A DNA stretch of 64,000 nucleotides from Erwinia phyllosphaerae (GCF_019132875.1 NZ_JAHSPF010000002.1:62001-126000); one strand, 5' to 3'; positions 46,230 to 56,907 are shown, numbered from the stretch's first letter. Numbers and translations are program-made. Notes: generated from the letters alone by a model not told the origin.

Positions 46230-47638
46230 GCTCCTGTTCCTTCTGGTTTAACCGGCGCTTTGCCGTGATGATAGTCGTTAAGCTCGCGGAAATTATGGCG
46301 ACGCTGTTCCAGCTCCAGCTGAATTTTCTGCATGGTAGGGCGGTCAACTTTTAGCAGCCTGACCACGCCCGCGGTAATCAGATAACCGACGCCCGGAATG
46401 ACGGTAAACAGTAAGGTAATACCGTTAACCGCTACCGGCGACTGAGCTTTTGCACCCGCGTCGTAGCCATAAAAGGAGAGCAAAAAGCCGACCATTGCCC
46501 CGGCCACCGCCAGCCCGACCTTCAGAAAAAACAGGTTACCGGAGAAGCTGATCCCGGTAATGCGTTTACCGGTTTTCCACTCGCCGTAGTCATCCACATC
46601 CGCCATCAGCGACCAGTGCAGCGGGGAAGGAATCTGATGCAGGATGTTTAACAAAAAGTACATCACCACAATCAGTACCGTGGCATGAGGGTTCAGAAAG
46701 TAAAAGCCGCTGGAAAACAGCGCCAGGATAATATTGGTCCAGAAAAAGACCTTCAGCTTGCACCAGCGGTCGGTCAGGATTTTTGCCAGCGTGCTGCCCA
46801 GCATCATACCTACCACGCCCAGGCTGATAAATAGCGTGGCAAAATGGGTAGATTGCCCCATCACCCAGGTCACGTAATACATGGTAGCCGCCATGCGGAT
46901 AAAGCCGGGACAGACGTTGCAAAAGGTCAGGAGCAAAATGCGCACCCACTGATCGTTTTTCCATACGTCTCGCAAATCAGATTTTAAATCGCTGTTGCTC
47001 GATACGGCAGGGTGAATGCGCTCTCGCACGGTGGCGAAGCAAAACAGAAACATACAGAGGCCAATAAACGCCAGCACGCTCATAGCCATCTGATAGCCGC
47101 GCGCCTTGTCCGCACCGCCAAACCACTCCGCCAGCGGCAGCAGCGAAAGGGATAAGATCAGCGTGGCGATGCCGACCATCACAAAACGGTAAGACTGGCA
47201 GGAAACGCGTTCGCCGGGATCGTTGGTGATCACCCCGCCAAGCGAGCAATAAGGAATATTGATGGCGGTATAGGTCAGCGACATCAGGAAATAGGTGGCA
47301 AAGGCATAGATAACCTTGTTGTCGTAGCTCCAGTCCGGCGTGGTAAACATCAGCACGCTGAACAGCACGTAAGGCAACGAGATCCACAGCAGCCATGGAC
47401 GAAACCGCCCCCAGCGGCTCTGCGTACGGTCGGCAATGGCACCCATAATGGGATCGGTAACCGCATCCACCACGCGCACCGAAAGCAGCAGCACGCCAAC
47501 CAGCGCCGGAGCAAGGCCAAAGACGTCGGTATAAAAATAGTTAAGGAAAAGCATGATAGCGCCGCCGATCATATTGCAGCCTGCGTCCCCCATGCCGTAG
47601 CCAATTTTCTCTTTTATCGAAAGCGCCGCGACCTTCAT
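46226..47638 (-). CDS. GPH-family glycoside/cation symporter
   Basis: A 470-aa inner-membrane carrier of the melibiose/xyloside (MelB, YicJ, YagG, XynP) family with about 12 transmembrane helices. SIKEKIGYGMGDAGCNMIG is the family N-terminus, and DAVTDPIMGAIADRTQSRWGRFRPW holds the conserved cation-site aspartates. Translational coupling with the GH43 gene marks a two-gene uptake and cleavage unit for plant oligosaccharides, like yagGH of E. coli. No local regulator is visible. Confidence 0.9.
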   Translation of the reverse strand: MKVAALSIKEKIGYGMGDAGCNMIGGAIMLFLNYFYTDVFGLAPALVGVLLLSVRVVDAVTDPIMGAIADRTQSRWGRFRPWLLWISLPYVLFSVLMFTTPDWSYDNKVIYAFATYFLMSLTYTAINIPYCSLGGVITNDPGERVSCQSYRFVMVGIATLILSLSLLPLAEWFGGADKARGYQMAMSVLAFIGLCMFLFCFATVRERIHPAVSSNSDLKSDLRDVWKNDQWVRILLLTFCNVCPGFIRMAATMYYVTWVMGQSTHFATLFISLGVVGMMLGSTLAKILTDRWCKLKVFFWTNIILALFSSGFYFLNPHATVLIVVMYFLLNILHQIPSPLHWSLMADVDDYGEWKTGKRITGISFSGNLFFLKVGLAVAGAMVGFLLSFYGYDAGAKAQSPVAVNGITLLFTVIPGVGYLITAGVVRLLKVDRPTMQKIQLELEQRRHNFRELNDYHHGKAPVKPEGTGA

Positions 47639-47832
47639 GGATCATTCTCCTGCACCAGATGAAGTAAACAGTATCACTGGCTTAGCGGCGTATCGCGCTG
47701 GCGGAAAAGGTTGCAGAGATGGATAAAACGGCTGTGAAGAGAAAAGTGTGAGTAAGCTGGCAAATCAGCCGGATGGCGAAAAAAGATAAGGCGGGCTGGA
47801 GAGTAATGCGGCGAACTAAAAGACAGGGGAAA

Positions 47833-47852
47833 GGGGACACCGAAGCGTCCCC
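47833..47852 (-). terminator. aroP downstream hairpin
   Basis: On the minus strand GGGGACGC and GTGTCCCC enclose a TTCG tetraloop 5 bp after the aroP stop; a short pyrimidine tract follows. Confidence 0.6.
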
Positions 47853-47857
47853 ATGAT

Positions 47858-49212
47858 TCAGGCTTTTTGCAGACGGTTTTTTACCGCATAGCCGATGGCC
47901 AGAACGGCTACCCACGGCGGGATCAGCCAGACGGAAATCGCCATGCCTGGCGTCATCGCCATGATCACCAGAATACCAACCATGAACAGCAGGCATACCC
48001 AGTTACCGGCAGGATAGAACAGCGCCTTGAAGCGGGTCTGCACGCCCTGGCGGTTTTTGGCCTGGCGGAATTTCAGGTGAGCGTAGCTGATCATCGCCCA
48101 GTTAATCACCAGCGCGGAAACCACCAGCGCCATAAACAGTCCAAGCGCTTCGCCCGGCATCAGGTAGTTGACCAGTACACAGATTGCGGTGGTGGTGGCA
48201 GAGAAGCCCAGCGCGACGTAAGGCACACCGCGACGATCGACTTTCAGCAACGCTTTCGGGCCATTTCCCTGACGGGCCAGGCCGTACAGCATGCGGCTGT
48301 TTGAATACACGCAGCTGTTGTACACGGAGAGCGCGGCGGTCAGGAACACCAGATTCAGCACGTTAGCCGCCAGGCTTTCGCCCAGGTCGTGGAAAATCAT
48401 TACAAACGGGCTGCTGTTGGCGGTCACTTTGGTCCAGGGATAGAGCGACAGCAGCACGATAATGGAGCCGACGTAAAAAATCAGAATACGCCAGATAACC
48501 TGGTTAGTAGCCTGAGGGATGCTTTTTTCCGGTTTGTCCGCCTCGGCAGCGGTGATGCCCACCAGCTCCAGGCCGCCGAAAGAGAACATGATAATCGCCA
48601 TCGCCATGACCAGTCCGCTGACGCCATGCGGGAAGAAGCCGCCAATCGCCCAGATATTGCTTACCGCCGCCTCCGGTCCGCCGTGACCGCTAAACAGCAG
48701 CCAGCAGCCAAACACAATCATCGCTACAACGGCTATCACTTTGACAATGGCTAACCAGAACTCCATTTCCCCAAAGATTTTTACGCTGGTCAGGTTGATG
48801 GTGTTGATCAGCACAAAGAAAATGGCCGCTGCGGCCCACGAAGGAAACTGGGGATACCAGACCTGAATATACTGGCCAACGGCGGTTAGCTCGGCCATCG
48901 CTACCAGCACATACAGCACCCAGTAGTTCCAGCCGGAAGCAAAACCGGCAAAGCTGCTCCAGTATTTATAGGCAAAATGGCTGAAAGAACCGGCGACGGG
49001 CTCATCAACGATCATCTCACCCAGCTGACGCATAATCATAAAGGCGATAAAACCGCCAATGGCGTAGCCCAGCAGTACTGACGGCCCGGCCATTTTAATC
49101 GTTTGTGCTATTCCCAGAAACAGGCCAGTACCCACGGCACCGCCTAATGCAATCAGCTGAATATGCCGGTTTTTAAGCCCGCGCTTCAGCGTTTCGCCCT
49201 GCTGTTGTTCCA
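47858..49212 (-). CDS. aroP: Aromatic amino acid permease AroP
   Basis: About 450 aa of the APC family with 12 transmembrane helices. It imports phenylalanine, tyrosine and tryptophan by proton symport. LKRGLKNRHIQLIALGGAVGTGLFLG is the N-terminus, and EPVAGSFSHFAYKYWSSFAGFASGWNYW and FSFGGLELVGITAAEA are signatures. The start MEQQQGE at 49212 is preferred; two further ATGs lie just upstream. It is divergent from pdhR, as in E. coli. Confidence 0.95.
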
Positions 49213-49668
49213 TAATCATCCTCATGATGTTGTTATTTTTACGAAGGACGAGCCGCTGTCTTATTTTTTTTACGATTACGTATTTAAATATTTACAGTCA
49301 GTTGCCAACCAAAAAAGGGCAAATGCTACCTTCGCGACAAGAATAGTGATAAGCGCTCGCCAATGCACTCGCTTTCTCGTGAAGGGTGAAAGATCGCACA
49401 AAAAAAAGGCGCTCCGACAATCTTCATGTTTTTGTCATAAACGCTGGCAAAAGACGAAAAGGTTTTACTTATGGATGGCGAAATCGACGTGAATTAAGCA
49501 GTTGTCGCGATTCAGAAAAGTTAAAAAATTTAACATTTAGATCCAGCCCTTTTTCAGGCAATTATTGGCGCTAATCCCTTCTGCAGAAACGAGACGTGCG
49601 TCTGGTTTCACGGCGGTGCCATATAGACATCAGGTGAATACTTTGTTACTTTACGGGCTCCTTTTGGC
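49213..49668. other. aroP-pdhR divergent intergenic region
   Basis: No gene is seen in these 456 bp. 49250-49330 is AT-rich and probably carries the aroP promoter. A TGTAAA half (minus strand, 49291-49296) could belong to a TyrR box, but its partner half is poor. The pdhR promoter/operator lies at the right end. Open frames here lack ribosome sites. Confidence 0.5.
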
Positions 49669-49685
49669 AATTGGTATGACCAATT
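49669..49685 (+). promoter_or_regulatory. PdhR operator
   Basis: AATTGGTATGACCAATT is a near-perfect 17-bp palindrome that matches the PdhR consensus ATTGGTnnnACCAAT, about 30 bp upstream of pdhR. Pyruvate releases PdhR from this site, so the pdh operon is autoregulated. Confidence 0.93.
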
Positions 49686-49715
49686 TACTCGGGCAAACGG
49701 CACGAAGAAGGGATG

Positions 49716-50480
49716 ATGGCCTACAGCAAAATCCGCCAACCGAAGCTATCCGATGCTATCGAGCAGCAGCTTGAATCCCTGATTATGGAAGGGACGCTGC
49801 GTCCCGGTGAAAAGCTACTCCCTGAACGCGAGCTGGCAAAACAGTTCGACGTCTCCCGTCCCTCTTTGCGTGAAGCTATCCAGCGTCTGGAAGCGAAAGG
49901 CCTGCTGCTACGTCGTCAGGGCGGCGGCACCTTTGTGCAAACCAGCCTGTGGCAAAGCCTGAGCGATCCGCTGGTGGAACTGCTGGCCGGTCATCCTGAA
50001 TCCCAGTTCGACCTGCTGGAAACGCGCCATGCGCTGGAAGGGATTGCGGCCTATTACGCCGCGCTGCGGGGAACCAACGAAGACATAGACAGGCTGCGCC
50101 AGTGCCATCTGCAGATTCAAACCGCGCAGGCCAGCGGCGATCTCGATGCTGAAGCCAACGCCGTTATGCAGTATCAGATTGCCGTAACGGAAGCCGCGCA
50201 TAATGTGGTTCTGCTGCATCTGCTACGCTCGATGGGGCCCATGCTGCAGCAAAACGTCCGACAGAATTTTGAATTGCTCTACTCGCGCCGCGAAATGCTG
50301 GCAAAAGTGAGCGGTCACCGCGCCAGAATTTTCGAGGCAATTGTGGCACGCGAACCCGAAAAGGCGCGCGAAGCCTCACACCGCCATCTGGCGTTTATTG
50401 AGGAAATATTGCTGGACAGAAGTCGTGAGCAGAGCCGCCGAGAGCGCTCCCTTCGACGCTTACAGCAACGTAAGGAATAA
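49716..50480 (+). CDS. pdhR: PdhR, pyruvate-sensing repressor
   Basis: 254 aa from ATG at 49716 ([20 protein letters not shown]); a second ATG one codon upstream is possible. It is a GntR-family FadR-subgroup regulator: winged helix ([26 protein letters not shown]) at about residues 35-65 and a C-terminal all-helical FCD ligand domain. It represses pdhR-aceEF-lpdA and respiratory genes until pyruvate binds. Its operator is visible upstream. Confidence 0.96.
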   Translation: MAYSKIRQPKLSDAIEQQLESLIMEGTLRPGEKLLPERELAKQFDVSRPSLREAIQRLEAKGLLLRRQGGGTFVQTSLWQSLSDPLVELLAGHPESQFDLLETRHALEGIAAYYAALRGTNEDIDRLRQCHLQIQTAQASGDLDAEANAVMQYQIAVTEAAHNVVLLHLLRSMGPMLQQNVRQNFELLYSRREMLAKVSGHRARIFEAIVAREPEKAREASHRHLAFIEEILLDRSREQSRRERSLRRLQQRKE

Positions 50481-50510
50481 CGCGTAATCATAACGCGACA
50501 ACCACGACGG

Positions 50511-50558
50511 GCCTGTCTCTCTGTGTTCTGGACAGAATCAGAGCACAGAGAGACAGGC
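50511..50558 (+). repeat. 15-bp perfect inverted repeat between pdhR and aceE
   Basis: GCCTGTCTCTCTGTG (50511-50525) and CACAGAGAGACAGGC (50544-50558) pair perfectly around an 18-nt loop. No T tract follows, so it is not a standard terminator. It may protect or process the aceEF mRNA or damp readthrough. Confidence 0.9.
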
Positions 50559-50602
50559 TCCAGACAATTCAACGTATTAGACACAGATAAGGAATACCCC
50601 CC

Positions 50603-53266
50603 ATGTCAGAACGTTTACACAATGACGTGGATCCGATCGAAACTCGCGACTGGCTACAGGCGATCGAATCGGTCATCCGTGAAGAAGGTGTAGAGCGCGC
50701 GCAGTTCCTGATCGACCAGGTATTGAGCGAGGCACGCAAAGGTGGCGTGAAGGTAGCTGCGGGCGCTGGGGCCAGCAACTATATCAACTCTATTGCCGTT
50801 GAAGACGAACCTGATTATCCGGGCAATACCTCACTGGAGCGTCGTATTCGTTCCGCGATCCGCTGGAACGCCATCATGACCGTTCTGCGCGCTTCGAAGA
50901 AAGATCTGGAGCTGGGCGGCCACATGTCCTCTTTCCAGTCTTCCGCAACCATCTATGAAGTGTGTTTTAACCACTTCTTCCGCGCGCGCAGCGAAAAAGA
51001 CGGCGGCGACCTGGTTTATTTCCAGGGCCATATTTCGCCGGGCGTGTACGCTCGTGCCTTCCTGGAAGGCCGTCTGACTGAAGATCAGATGAATAACTTC
51101 CGTCAGGAAGTTCACGGTAAAGGTCTTTCTTCTTATCCGCATCCAAAACTGATGCCGGACTTCTGGCAGTTCCCGACCGTTTCGATGGGCCTTGGCCCAA
51201 TCGGCGCGATCTACCAGGCGAAATTCCTCAAGTATCTTGAGCATCGCGGTCTGAAAGATACTTCACAGCAGACCGTTTACGCCTTCCTGGGCGACGGCGA
51301 AATGGATGAGCCAGAATCCAAAGGCGCTATCACTATTGCGACCCGCGAGAAGCTGGATAACCTGGTGTTCATCATCAACTGTAACCTGCAGCGCCTGGAC
51401 GGCCCGGTTACCGGCAACGGCAAAATCATCAACGAGCTGGACGGCATCTTTGGCGGCGCTGGCTGGGAAGTGATCAAGGTGATTTGGGGCGGACGCTGGG
51501 ACGAGCTGCTGCGTAAAGATACCAGCGGCAAGCTGATCCAGCTGATGAACGAAACCGTTGACGGCGACTACCAGACCTTTAAATCCCGCGACGGTGCCTA
51601 CGTGCGCGAGCACTTCTTCGGCAAATATCCGGAAACCGCCGAGCTGGTCAAAGATATGACCGACGACGAAATCTGGGCGCTGAACCGTGGCGGCCACGAT
51701 CCGAAGAAAATCTACGCGGCGCTGAAAAAAGCGCAGGACACCAAAGGCAAACCTGTGGTCATCCTGGCGCATACCATTAAAGGTTATGGTATGGGCGACA
51801 CGGCGGAAGGTAAAAACATCGCGCACCAGGTGAAGAAGATGAACATGGATGGCGTTCGCTACATCCGCGATCGCTTCAACGTGCCGGTCACTGATGACAC
51901 CATCGAAAACCTGCCGTACGTGACCTTCAGCAAAGAGTCTGAAGAGTACAAATATCTGCACGGCCAGCGCCAGAAGCTGGGCGGCTATCTGCCAACTCGC
52001 CAGCCAAACTTCAGCGAGAAGCTATCCATGCCTGCGCTGGAAGATTTCCGCCAGCTGCTGGACGAGCAGAACAAAGAGATCTCTACCACTATCGCCTTCG
52101 TGCGTGCCCTGAACGTGATGCTGAAGAACCAGTCGATCAAAGATCGCCTGGTGCCAATCATCGCCGACGAAGCGCGTACCTTTGGTATGGAAGGCCTGTT
52201 CCGCCAGATCGGCATTTACAGCCCGAACGGCCAGCAGTACACGCCGCAGGACCGTGAGCAGGTTGCCTACTACAAAGAAGACGAGAAAGGCCAGATCCTG
52301 CAGGAAGGTATCAACGAACTGGGTGCGGGCGCATCATGGCTGGCGGCGGCAACGTCTTACAGCACTAACAACCTGCCGATGATCCCGTTCTATATCTATT
52401 ACTCTATGTTCGGCTTCCAGCGTATCGGCGATCTCTGCTGGGCGGCGGGCGATCAGCAGGCGCGCGGCTTCCTGGTCGGCGGCACTTCCGGTCGTACCAC
52501 GCTGAACGGCGAAGGTTTGCAGCATGAAGATGGCCACAGCCACATTCAGTCGCTGACTATTCCTAACTGTATCTCTTACGATCCTGCTTACGCTTACGAA
52601 GTTGCTGTCATCATGCATGACGGCCTGGTACGTATGTATGGCGAAGCGCAGGAAAATATTTACTACTACATCACCACGCTGAACGAAAACTACCACATGC
52701 CTGCAATGCCGCAGGGTGCGGAAGAGGGTATCCGTAAAGGTATCTACAAGCTGGAAACTCTGGAAGGCAGCAAAGGTAAAGTACAGCTGCTGGGCTCGGG
52801 TTCTATCCTGCGTCACGTGCGTGAAGCCGCGCAGATCCTGGCGAAGGATTACGGCGTAGGTTCCGACGTTTACAGCGTAACCTCCTTCACCGAGCTGGCC
52901 CGCGATGGTCAGGACTGTGAGCGCTGGAACATGCTGCACCCTACCGAAGAGCCACGTGTGCCTTACGTTGCGCAGATCATGAACGAAGCACCGGCAGTAG
53001 CTTCAACCGACTATATGAAACTGTTCGCCGAGCAGATCCGTACCTTCATGCCAGCCAGCGACTATCGCGTACTGGGCACTGACGGTTTCGGCCGCTCCGA
53101 CAGCCGCGAAAACCTGCGTCACCACTTCGAAGTGGACGCATCTTACGTCGTGGTTGCAGCACTGGGCGAACTGGCTAAACGCGGTGAAATCGATAAGAAA
53201 GTGGTGGCGGATGCCATTACTAAATTCAATATCGATGCCGATAAAGTCAACCCGCGTCTGGCATAA
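50603..53266 (+). CDS. aceE: Pyruvate dehydrogenase E1 component
   Basis: 887 aa, the E. coli length. It is a homodimeric thiamine-diphosphate enzyme that decarboxylates pyruvate and acetylates the lipoyl groups of AceF. The ThDP motif runs from GDGEMDEPES (about residue 230) to NCNLQRLDGPV. SSYPHPKLMPDFWQFPTVSMGLGP and GTSGRTTLNGEGLQHEDGHSH are active-site loops. It follows pdhR and precedes aceF by 13 bp. Confidence 0.98.
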   Translation: MSERLHNDVDPIETRDWLQAIESVIREEGVERAQFLIDQVLSEARKGGVKVAAGAGASNYINSIAVEDEPDYPGNTSLERRIRSAIRWNAIMTVLRASKKDLELGGHMSSFQSSATIYEVCFNHFFRARSEKDGGDLVYFQGHISPGVYARAFLEGRLTEDQMNNFRQEVHGKGLSSYPHPKLMPDFWQFPTVSMGLGPIGAIYQAKFLKYLEHRGLKDTSQQTVYAFLGDGEMDEPESKGAITIATREKLDNLVFIINCNLQRLDGPVTGNGKIINELDGIFGGAGWEVIKVIWGGRWDELLRKDTSGKLIQLMNETVDGDYQTFKSRDGAYVREHFFGKYPETAELVKDMTDDEIWALNRGGHDPKKIYAALKKAQDTKGKPVVILAHTIKGYGMGDTAEGKNIAHQVKKMNMDGVRYIRDRFNVPVTDDTIENLPYVTFSKESEEYKYLHGQRQKLGGYLPTRQPNFSEKLSMPALEDFRQLLDEQNKEISTTIAFVRALNVMLKNQSIKDRLVPIIADEARTFGMEGLFRQIGIYSPNGQQYTPQDREQVAYYKEDEKGQILQEGINELGAGASWLAAATSYSTNNLPMIPFYIYYSMFGFQRIGDLCWAAGDQQARGFLVGGTSGRTTLNGEGLQHEDGHSHIQSLTIPNCISYDPAYAYEVAVIMHDGLVRMYGEAQENIYYYITTLNENYHMPAMPQGAEEGIRKGIYKLETLEGSKGKVQLLGSGSILRHVREAAQILAKDYGVGSDVYSVTSFTELARDGQDCERWNMLHPTEEPRVPYVAQIMNEAPAVASTDYMKLFAEQIRTFMPASDYRVLGTDGFGRSDSRENLRHHFEVDASYVVVAALGELAKRGEIDKKVVADAITKFNIDADKVNPRLA

Positions 53267-53279
53267 GAGGTAAAGATTA

Positions 53280-55175
53280 ATGGCTATCGAAATTAAAGTA
53301 CCGGACATCGGTTCAGACGAAGTGGAAGTTACCGAGATCCTGGTCAAGGTTGGCGATAAGGTGGAAGCCGAGCAGTCGCTGATTACCGTAGAAGGCGACA
53401 AGGCTTCTATGGAAGTGCCCTCGCCAGAAGCGGGCGTGGTTAAAGAGATCAAAATCGCTACCGGCGATAAAGTTGAAACCGGCTCGCTGATTATGATCTT
53501 CGAAGCGGCTGACGGTGCGGCTACCGCGCCGGCAGAAGAGAAAAAAGCGGAAGCGCCAGCGGCACCAGCACCTGCCGCCCAGGCCGAAAGCAAAGAAGTT
53601 AACGTGCCGGATATCGGCGGTGACGAAGTGGAAGTTACCGAGATTCTGGTCAAGGTGGGCGATAAAGTCGAAGCCGAGCAGTCGCTGCTGACCGTTGAAG
53701 GCGATAAAGCCTCAATGGAAGTACCAGCGCCGTTTAAAGGCACCGTAAAAGAGATCAAAATTGCTACCGGCGACAAAGTCAGCACCGGCACGCTGATTAT
53801 GATTTTCGAAGCGGAAGGCGCAGCGCCTGCACAGGCACCGAAGCCAGCAATGAAAGAAGAAGCGGCGGCGGCACCAGCGGCAACCAGCGGCGCGAAAGAA
53901 GTTCAGGTTCCTGACATCGGCGGTGACGAAGTTGAAGTGACCGAAGTGATGGTGAAAGTAGGCGATAAAGTGGCTGCCGAGCAGTCGCTGATTACCGTAG
54001 AAGGCGACAAGGCCTCTATGGAAGTGCCTGCGCCATTTGCCGGTACGGTGAAAGAGATTAAAATTGCCACCGGCGACAAGGTCAGCACCGGCTCGCTGAT
54101 TATGGTCTTCGAAGTAGAAGGCGCGGCACCAGCGCCAGCCGCTAAGCAGGAAGCGGCTCCGGCACCGGCAGCGCAGGAAACCAAAGCGGCTCCGGCTGCT
54201 CCGGCTCCGGCAAAAGCGGAAGCGAAAGGCGACTTCGCCGAGAACGATGCTTACGTGCATGCCACGCCGGTTATTCGTCGTCTGGCGCGCGAGTTTGGCG
54301 TAAACCTGGCGAAGGTAAAAGGCACGGGTCGTAAAGGCCGTATCCTGAAAGAAGACGTGCAGTCTTACGTGAAAGACGCGGTCAAACGCGCCGAAGCGGC
54401 ACCGGCTGCTGCGGCAAGCGGTGGCGGTCTGCCAGGCATGCTGCCATGGCCGAAAGTCGACTTCAGCAAGTTCGGCGAAGTCGAAGAAGTCGAACTGGGC
54501 CGCATCCAGAAAATCTCTGGCGCGAACCTGAGCCGTAACTGGGTAATGATCCCGCACGTTACGCACTTCGACAAGACGGATATCACCGATCTGGAAGCGT
54601 TCCGCAAACAGCAGAATGCCGAAGCCGAAAAGCGCAAGCTGGATGTGAAATATACGCCAGTCGTGTTCATCATGAAGGCAGTTGCTGCCGCGCTGGAGCA
54701 GATGCCGCGCTTTAACAGCTCGCTGTCTGAAGATGCGCAGAAGCTAACGCTGAAAAAATACATCAACATCGGCGTGGCGGTAGATACGCCAAACGGCCTG
54801 GTGGTTCCGGTGTTTAAAGATGTGAACAAGAAAGGCATCACCGAGCTTTCTCGCGAGCTGATGGCAACGTCGAAAAAAGCGCGTGATGGTAAACTGACGG
54901 CCAGCGATATGCAGGGCGGCTGCTTTACTATCTCCAGCCTTGGCGGTCTTGGCACCACGCACTTTGCGCCAATCGTCAACGCGCCGGAAGTGGCTATCCT
55001 GGGCGTTTCTAAATCCGCTATGGAGCCGGTCTGGAACGGTAAAGAGTTTGCGCCGCGTCTGATGATGCCAATCTCTCTTTCCTTCGACCACCGCGTCATT
55101 GACGGTGCTGATGGTGCCCGCTTTATTACCATCATCAACAATATGTTGTCTGATATTCGCCGTCTGGTGATGTAA
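53280..55175 (+). CDS. aceF: Pyruvate dehydrogenase E2 (dihydrolipoyl acetyltransferase)
   Basis: A 631-aa core of the complex. It has three N-terminal lipoyl domains with the lipoylation motif GDKASMEVP (Lys41 in the first, near 145 and near 246 in the others), joined by Ala/Pro-rich linkers. A peripheral subunit-binding domain ([23 protein letters not shown]) and the catalytic domain with [13 protein letters not shown] (catalytic His near residue 602) follow. The three lipoyl domains are highly similar in DNA, hence three internal repeats. Confidence 0.98.
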   Translation: MAIEIKVPDIGSDEVEVTEILVKVGDKVEAEQSLITVEGDKASMEVPSPEAGVVKEIKIATGDKVETGSLIMIFEAADGAATAPAEEKKAEAPAAPAPAAQAESKEVNVPDIGGDEVEVTEILVKVGDKVEAEQSLLTVEGDKASMEVPAPFKGTVKEIKIATGDKVSTGTLIMIFEAEGAAPAQAPKPAMKEEAAAAPAATSGAKEVQVPDIGGDEVEVTEVMVKVGDKVAAEQSLITVEGDKASMEVPAPFAGTVKEIKIATGDKVSTGSLIMVFEVEGAAPAPAAKQEAAPAPAAQETKAAPAAPAPAKAEAKGDFAENDAYVHATPVIRRLAREFGVNLAKVKGTGRKGRILKEDVQSYVKDAVKRAEAAPAAAASGGGLPGMLPWPKVDFSKFGEVEEVELGRIQKISGANLSRNWVMIPHVTHFDKTDITDLEAFRKQQNAEAEKRKLDVKYTPVVFIMKAVAAALEQMPRFNSSLSEDAQKLTLKKYINIGVAVDTPNGLVVPVFKDVNKKGITELSRELMATSKKARDGKLTASDMQGGCFTISSLGGLGTTHFAPIVNAPEVAILGVSKSAMEPVWNGKEFAPRLMMPISLSFDHRVIDGADGARFITIINNMLSDIRRLVM

Positions 55176-55185
55176 CAGTACTCTG

Positions 55186-55206
55186 GCCGGCTTATGCCGG
55201 CCTTCT
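55186..55206 (+). terminator. aceF downstream hairpin
   Basis: GGCCGGC and GCCGGCC pair around TTAT after the aceF stop; TTCTTAA follows. It probably ends part of the aceEF transcripts, because lpdA has its own promoter region. Confidence 0.65.
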
Positions 55207-55266
55207 TAATTAGCCGACTCTGCTGTTTTAGTCGACAAGATAGTACAGTCGTTTGGGGCAGGTTGT

Positions 55267-55294
55267 TTGCACTCTGTTAACAATTCTGTAAACT
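55267..55294 (+). promoter_or_regulatory. Predicted lpdA promoter
   Basis: TTGCAC (55267-55272) and TAAACT (55289-55294), 16 bp apart, lie about 55 bp upstream of lpdA. E. coli lpd also has its own promoter at this place. Confidence 0.45.
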
Positions 55295-55350
55295 CTTGCC
55301 CTGAATACGAACCGGTGGATGGATATCCTCCAGTTAACTAAGAGGTCATG

Positions 55351-56775
55351 ATGAGTACAGAAATCAAAACTCAGGTCGTGGTACTTGGGGCAGGTCCGGC
55401 AGGTTATTCTGCGGCATTCCGCGCTGCCGATTTAGGTCTGGAGACCGTCATTGTTGAGCGTTACAGCACCCTGGGCGGGGTTTGCCTGAACGTAGGTTGT
55501 ATCCCTTCTAAAGCGCTGCTGCACGTGGCAAAAGTGATTGAAGAAGCGAAAGCGCTGGAAGAACACGGTGTGGTGTTCGGCAAGCCGCAGACCGATATCA
55601 ACAAGATCCGTACCTGGAAAGAGAAAGTCATCAATCAGCTGACCGGCGGTCTGGCTGGCATGGCGAAAGCCCGTAAGGTTAAAGTCGTCACTGGCGAAGC
55701 GAAATTCACCGGCGCGAACACCATGTTCGTTGACGGCGAAAACGGCGGCACCACCATCAACTTCGACAATGCGATCATCGCTGCCGGTTCTCGTCCTATT
55801 CAACTGCCGTTTATTCCACATGACGATCCGCGCGTGTGGGATTCTACCTCTGCGCTGGAACTGAAAGAAGTGCCAGAGCGCATGCTGGTGATGGGCGGCG
55901 GGATTATCGGCCTGGAAATGGGCACCGTTTACCACGCGCTGGGTTCTCAGATTGACGTGGTGGAGATGTTTGACCAGGTTATTCCGGCTGCCGATAAAGA
56001 CGTGGTGAAAGTCTTCACTAAACGTATTTCTAAGCAGTTCAACCTGATGCTGGAAACCAAAGTCACGGCGGTAGAAGCCAAAGAAGACGGCATCTACGTG
56101 ACGATGGAAGGCAAAAAAGCGCCAGCTGAACCGCAGCGCTACGACGCGGTGCTGGTTGCTATCGGCCGCGTACCGAACGGCAAAGGTCTGGATGCGGGCA
56201 AAGCGGGCGTGGAAGTCGACGATCGCGGCTTTATTCGCGTCGACAAGCAGATGCGCACTAACGTGCCGCATATCTACGCTATCGGCGACATCGTTGGTCA
56301 GCCAATGCTGGCGCATAAAGGCGTGCATGAAGGCCACGTGGCGGCAGAAGTGATTTCCGGTAAGAAGCACTACTTCGACCCGAAAGTGATTCCATCTATC
56401 GCCTATACCGAGCCAGAAGTTGCCTGGGTTGGTCTGACCGAGAAAGAAGCGAAAGAGAAGGGCATCAGCTACGAGACGGCCACCTTCCCGTGGGCGGCTT
56501 CCGGCCGTGCTATCGCTTCCGACTGCGCAGACGGCATGACCAAGCTGATTTTCGATAAAGAGACGCATCGCGTTATCGGCGGCGCGGTTGTCGGCACCAA
56601 CGGCGGCGAGCTGCTGGGCGAAATTGGCCTGGCTATTGAAATGGGTTGCGACGCCGAAGATATCGCGCTGACCATCCATGCTCACCCAACGCTGCACGAA
56701 TCCGTGGGCCTGGCGGCAGAAATCTTCGAAGGCAGCATCACCGATCTGCCAAACCCGAAAGCGAAGAAGAAGTAA
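55351..56775 (+). CDS. lpdA: Dihydrolipoamide dehydrogenase (E3)
   Basis: 474 aa from ATG at 55351 (MSTEIKTQVVVLGAGPAGY), equal to E. coli Lpd; an ATG one codon upstream is also possible. The flavoenzyme reoxidises lipoamide for pyruvate and 2-oxoglutarate dehydrogenases and the glycine cleavage system. FAD site GAGPAGYSAA, redox pair Cys45/Cys50 in GGVCLNVGCIPSKAL, NAD site VMGGGIIGLEMG near residue 180 and the His-Glu pair in HAHPTLHES are visible. Confidence 0.98.
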   Translation: MSTEIKTQVVVLGAGPAGYSAAFRAADLGLETVIVERYSTLGGVCLNVGCIPSKALLHVAKVIEEAKALEEHGVVFGKPQTDINKIRTWKEKVINQLTGGLAGMAKARKVKVVTGEAKFTGANTMFVDGENGGTTINFDNAIIAAGSRPIQLPFIPHDDPRVWDSTSALELKEVPERMLVMGGGIIGLEMGTVYHALGSQIDVVEMFDQVIPAADKDVVKVFTKRISKQFNLMLETKVTAVEAKEDGIYVTMEGKKAPAEPQRYDAVLVAIGRVPNGKGLDAGKAGVEVDDRGFIRVDKQMRTNVPHIYAIGDIVGQPMLAHKGVHEGHVAAEVISGKKHYFDPKVIPSIAYTEPEVAWVGLTEKEAKEKGISYETATFPWAASGRAIASDCADGMTKLIFDKETHRVIGGAVVGTNGGELLGEIGLAIEMGCDAEDIALTIHAHPTLHESVGLAAEIFEGSITDLPNPKAKKK

Positions 56776-56789
56776 GCGTTAACCACGCT

Positions 56790-56821
56790 TAAAAACGGCT
56801 CCTGCGGGGGCCGTTTTTTAT
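56790..56821 (+). terminator. lpdA terminator
   Basis: AAAAACGGCTCC and GGGGCCGTTTTTT pair around TGCG and end in a T run, 15 bp after the lpdA stop. Confidence 0.85.
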
Positions 56822-56907
56822 TGGGGCGGTAAGGTCTCTGCCTGGCTAAACCCTTTTTTTCAGGGCCGTCTTAATTTATTGTTTTTACTTGTATTTAGTT
56901 GGTGGCT

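Noticed and set aside
49284-49300. TyrR box upstream of aroP
   Set aside because: Only one half-site (TGTAAA on the minus strand) fits; the partner half is poor, so it is not reported as a site.
53300-54120. Three internal DNA repeats in aceF considered as a recent duplication or mobile element
   Set aside because: They are the three lipoyl domains normal for enterobacterial AceF.
55432-56697. 421-codon open frame antisense to lpdA
   Set aside because: A shadow of strong codon bias in a highly expressed gene; it has no recognisable domain and lpdA is certain.
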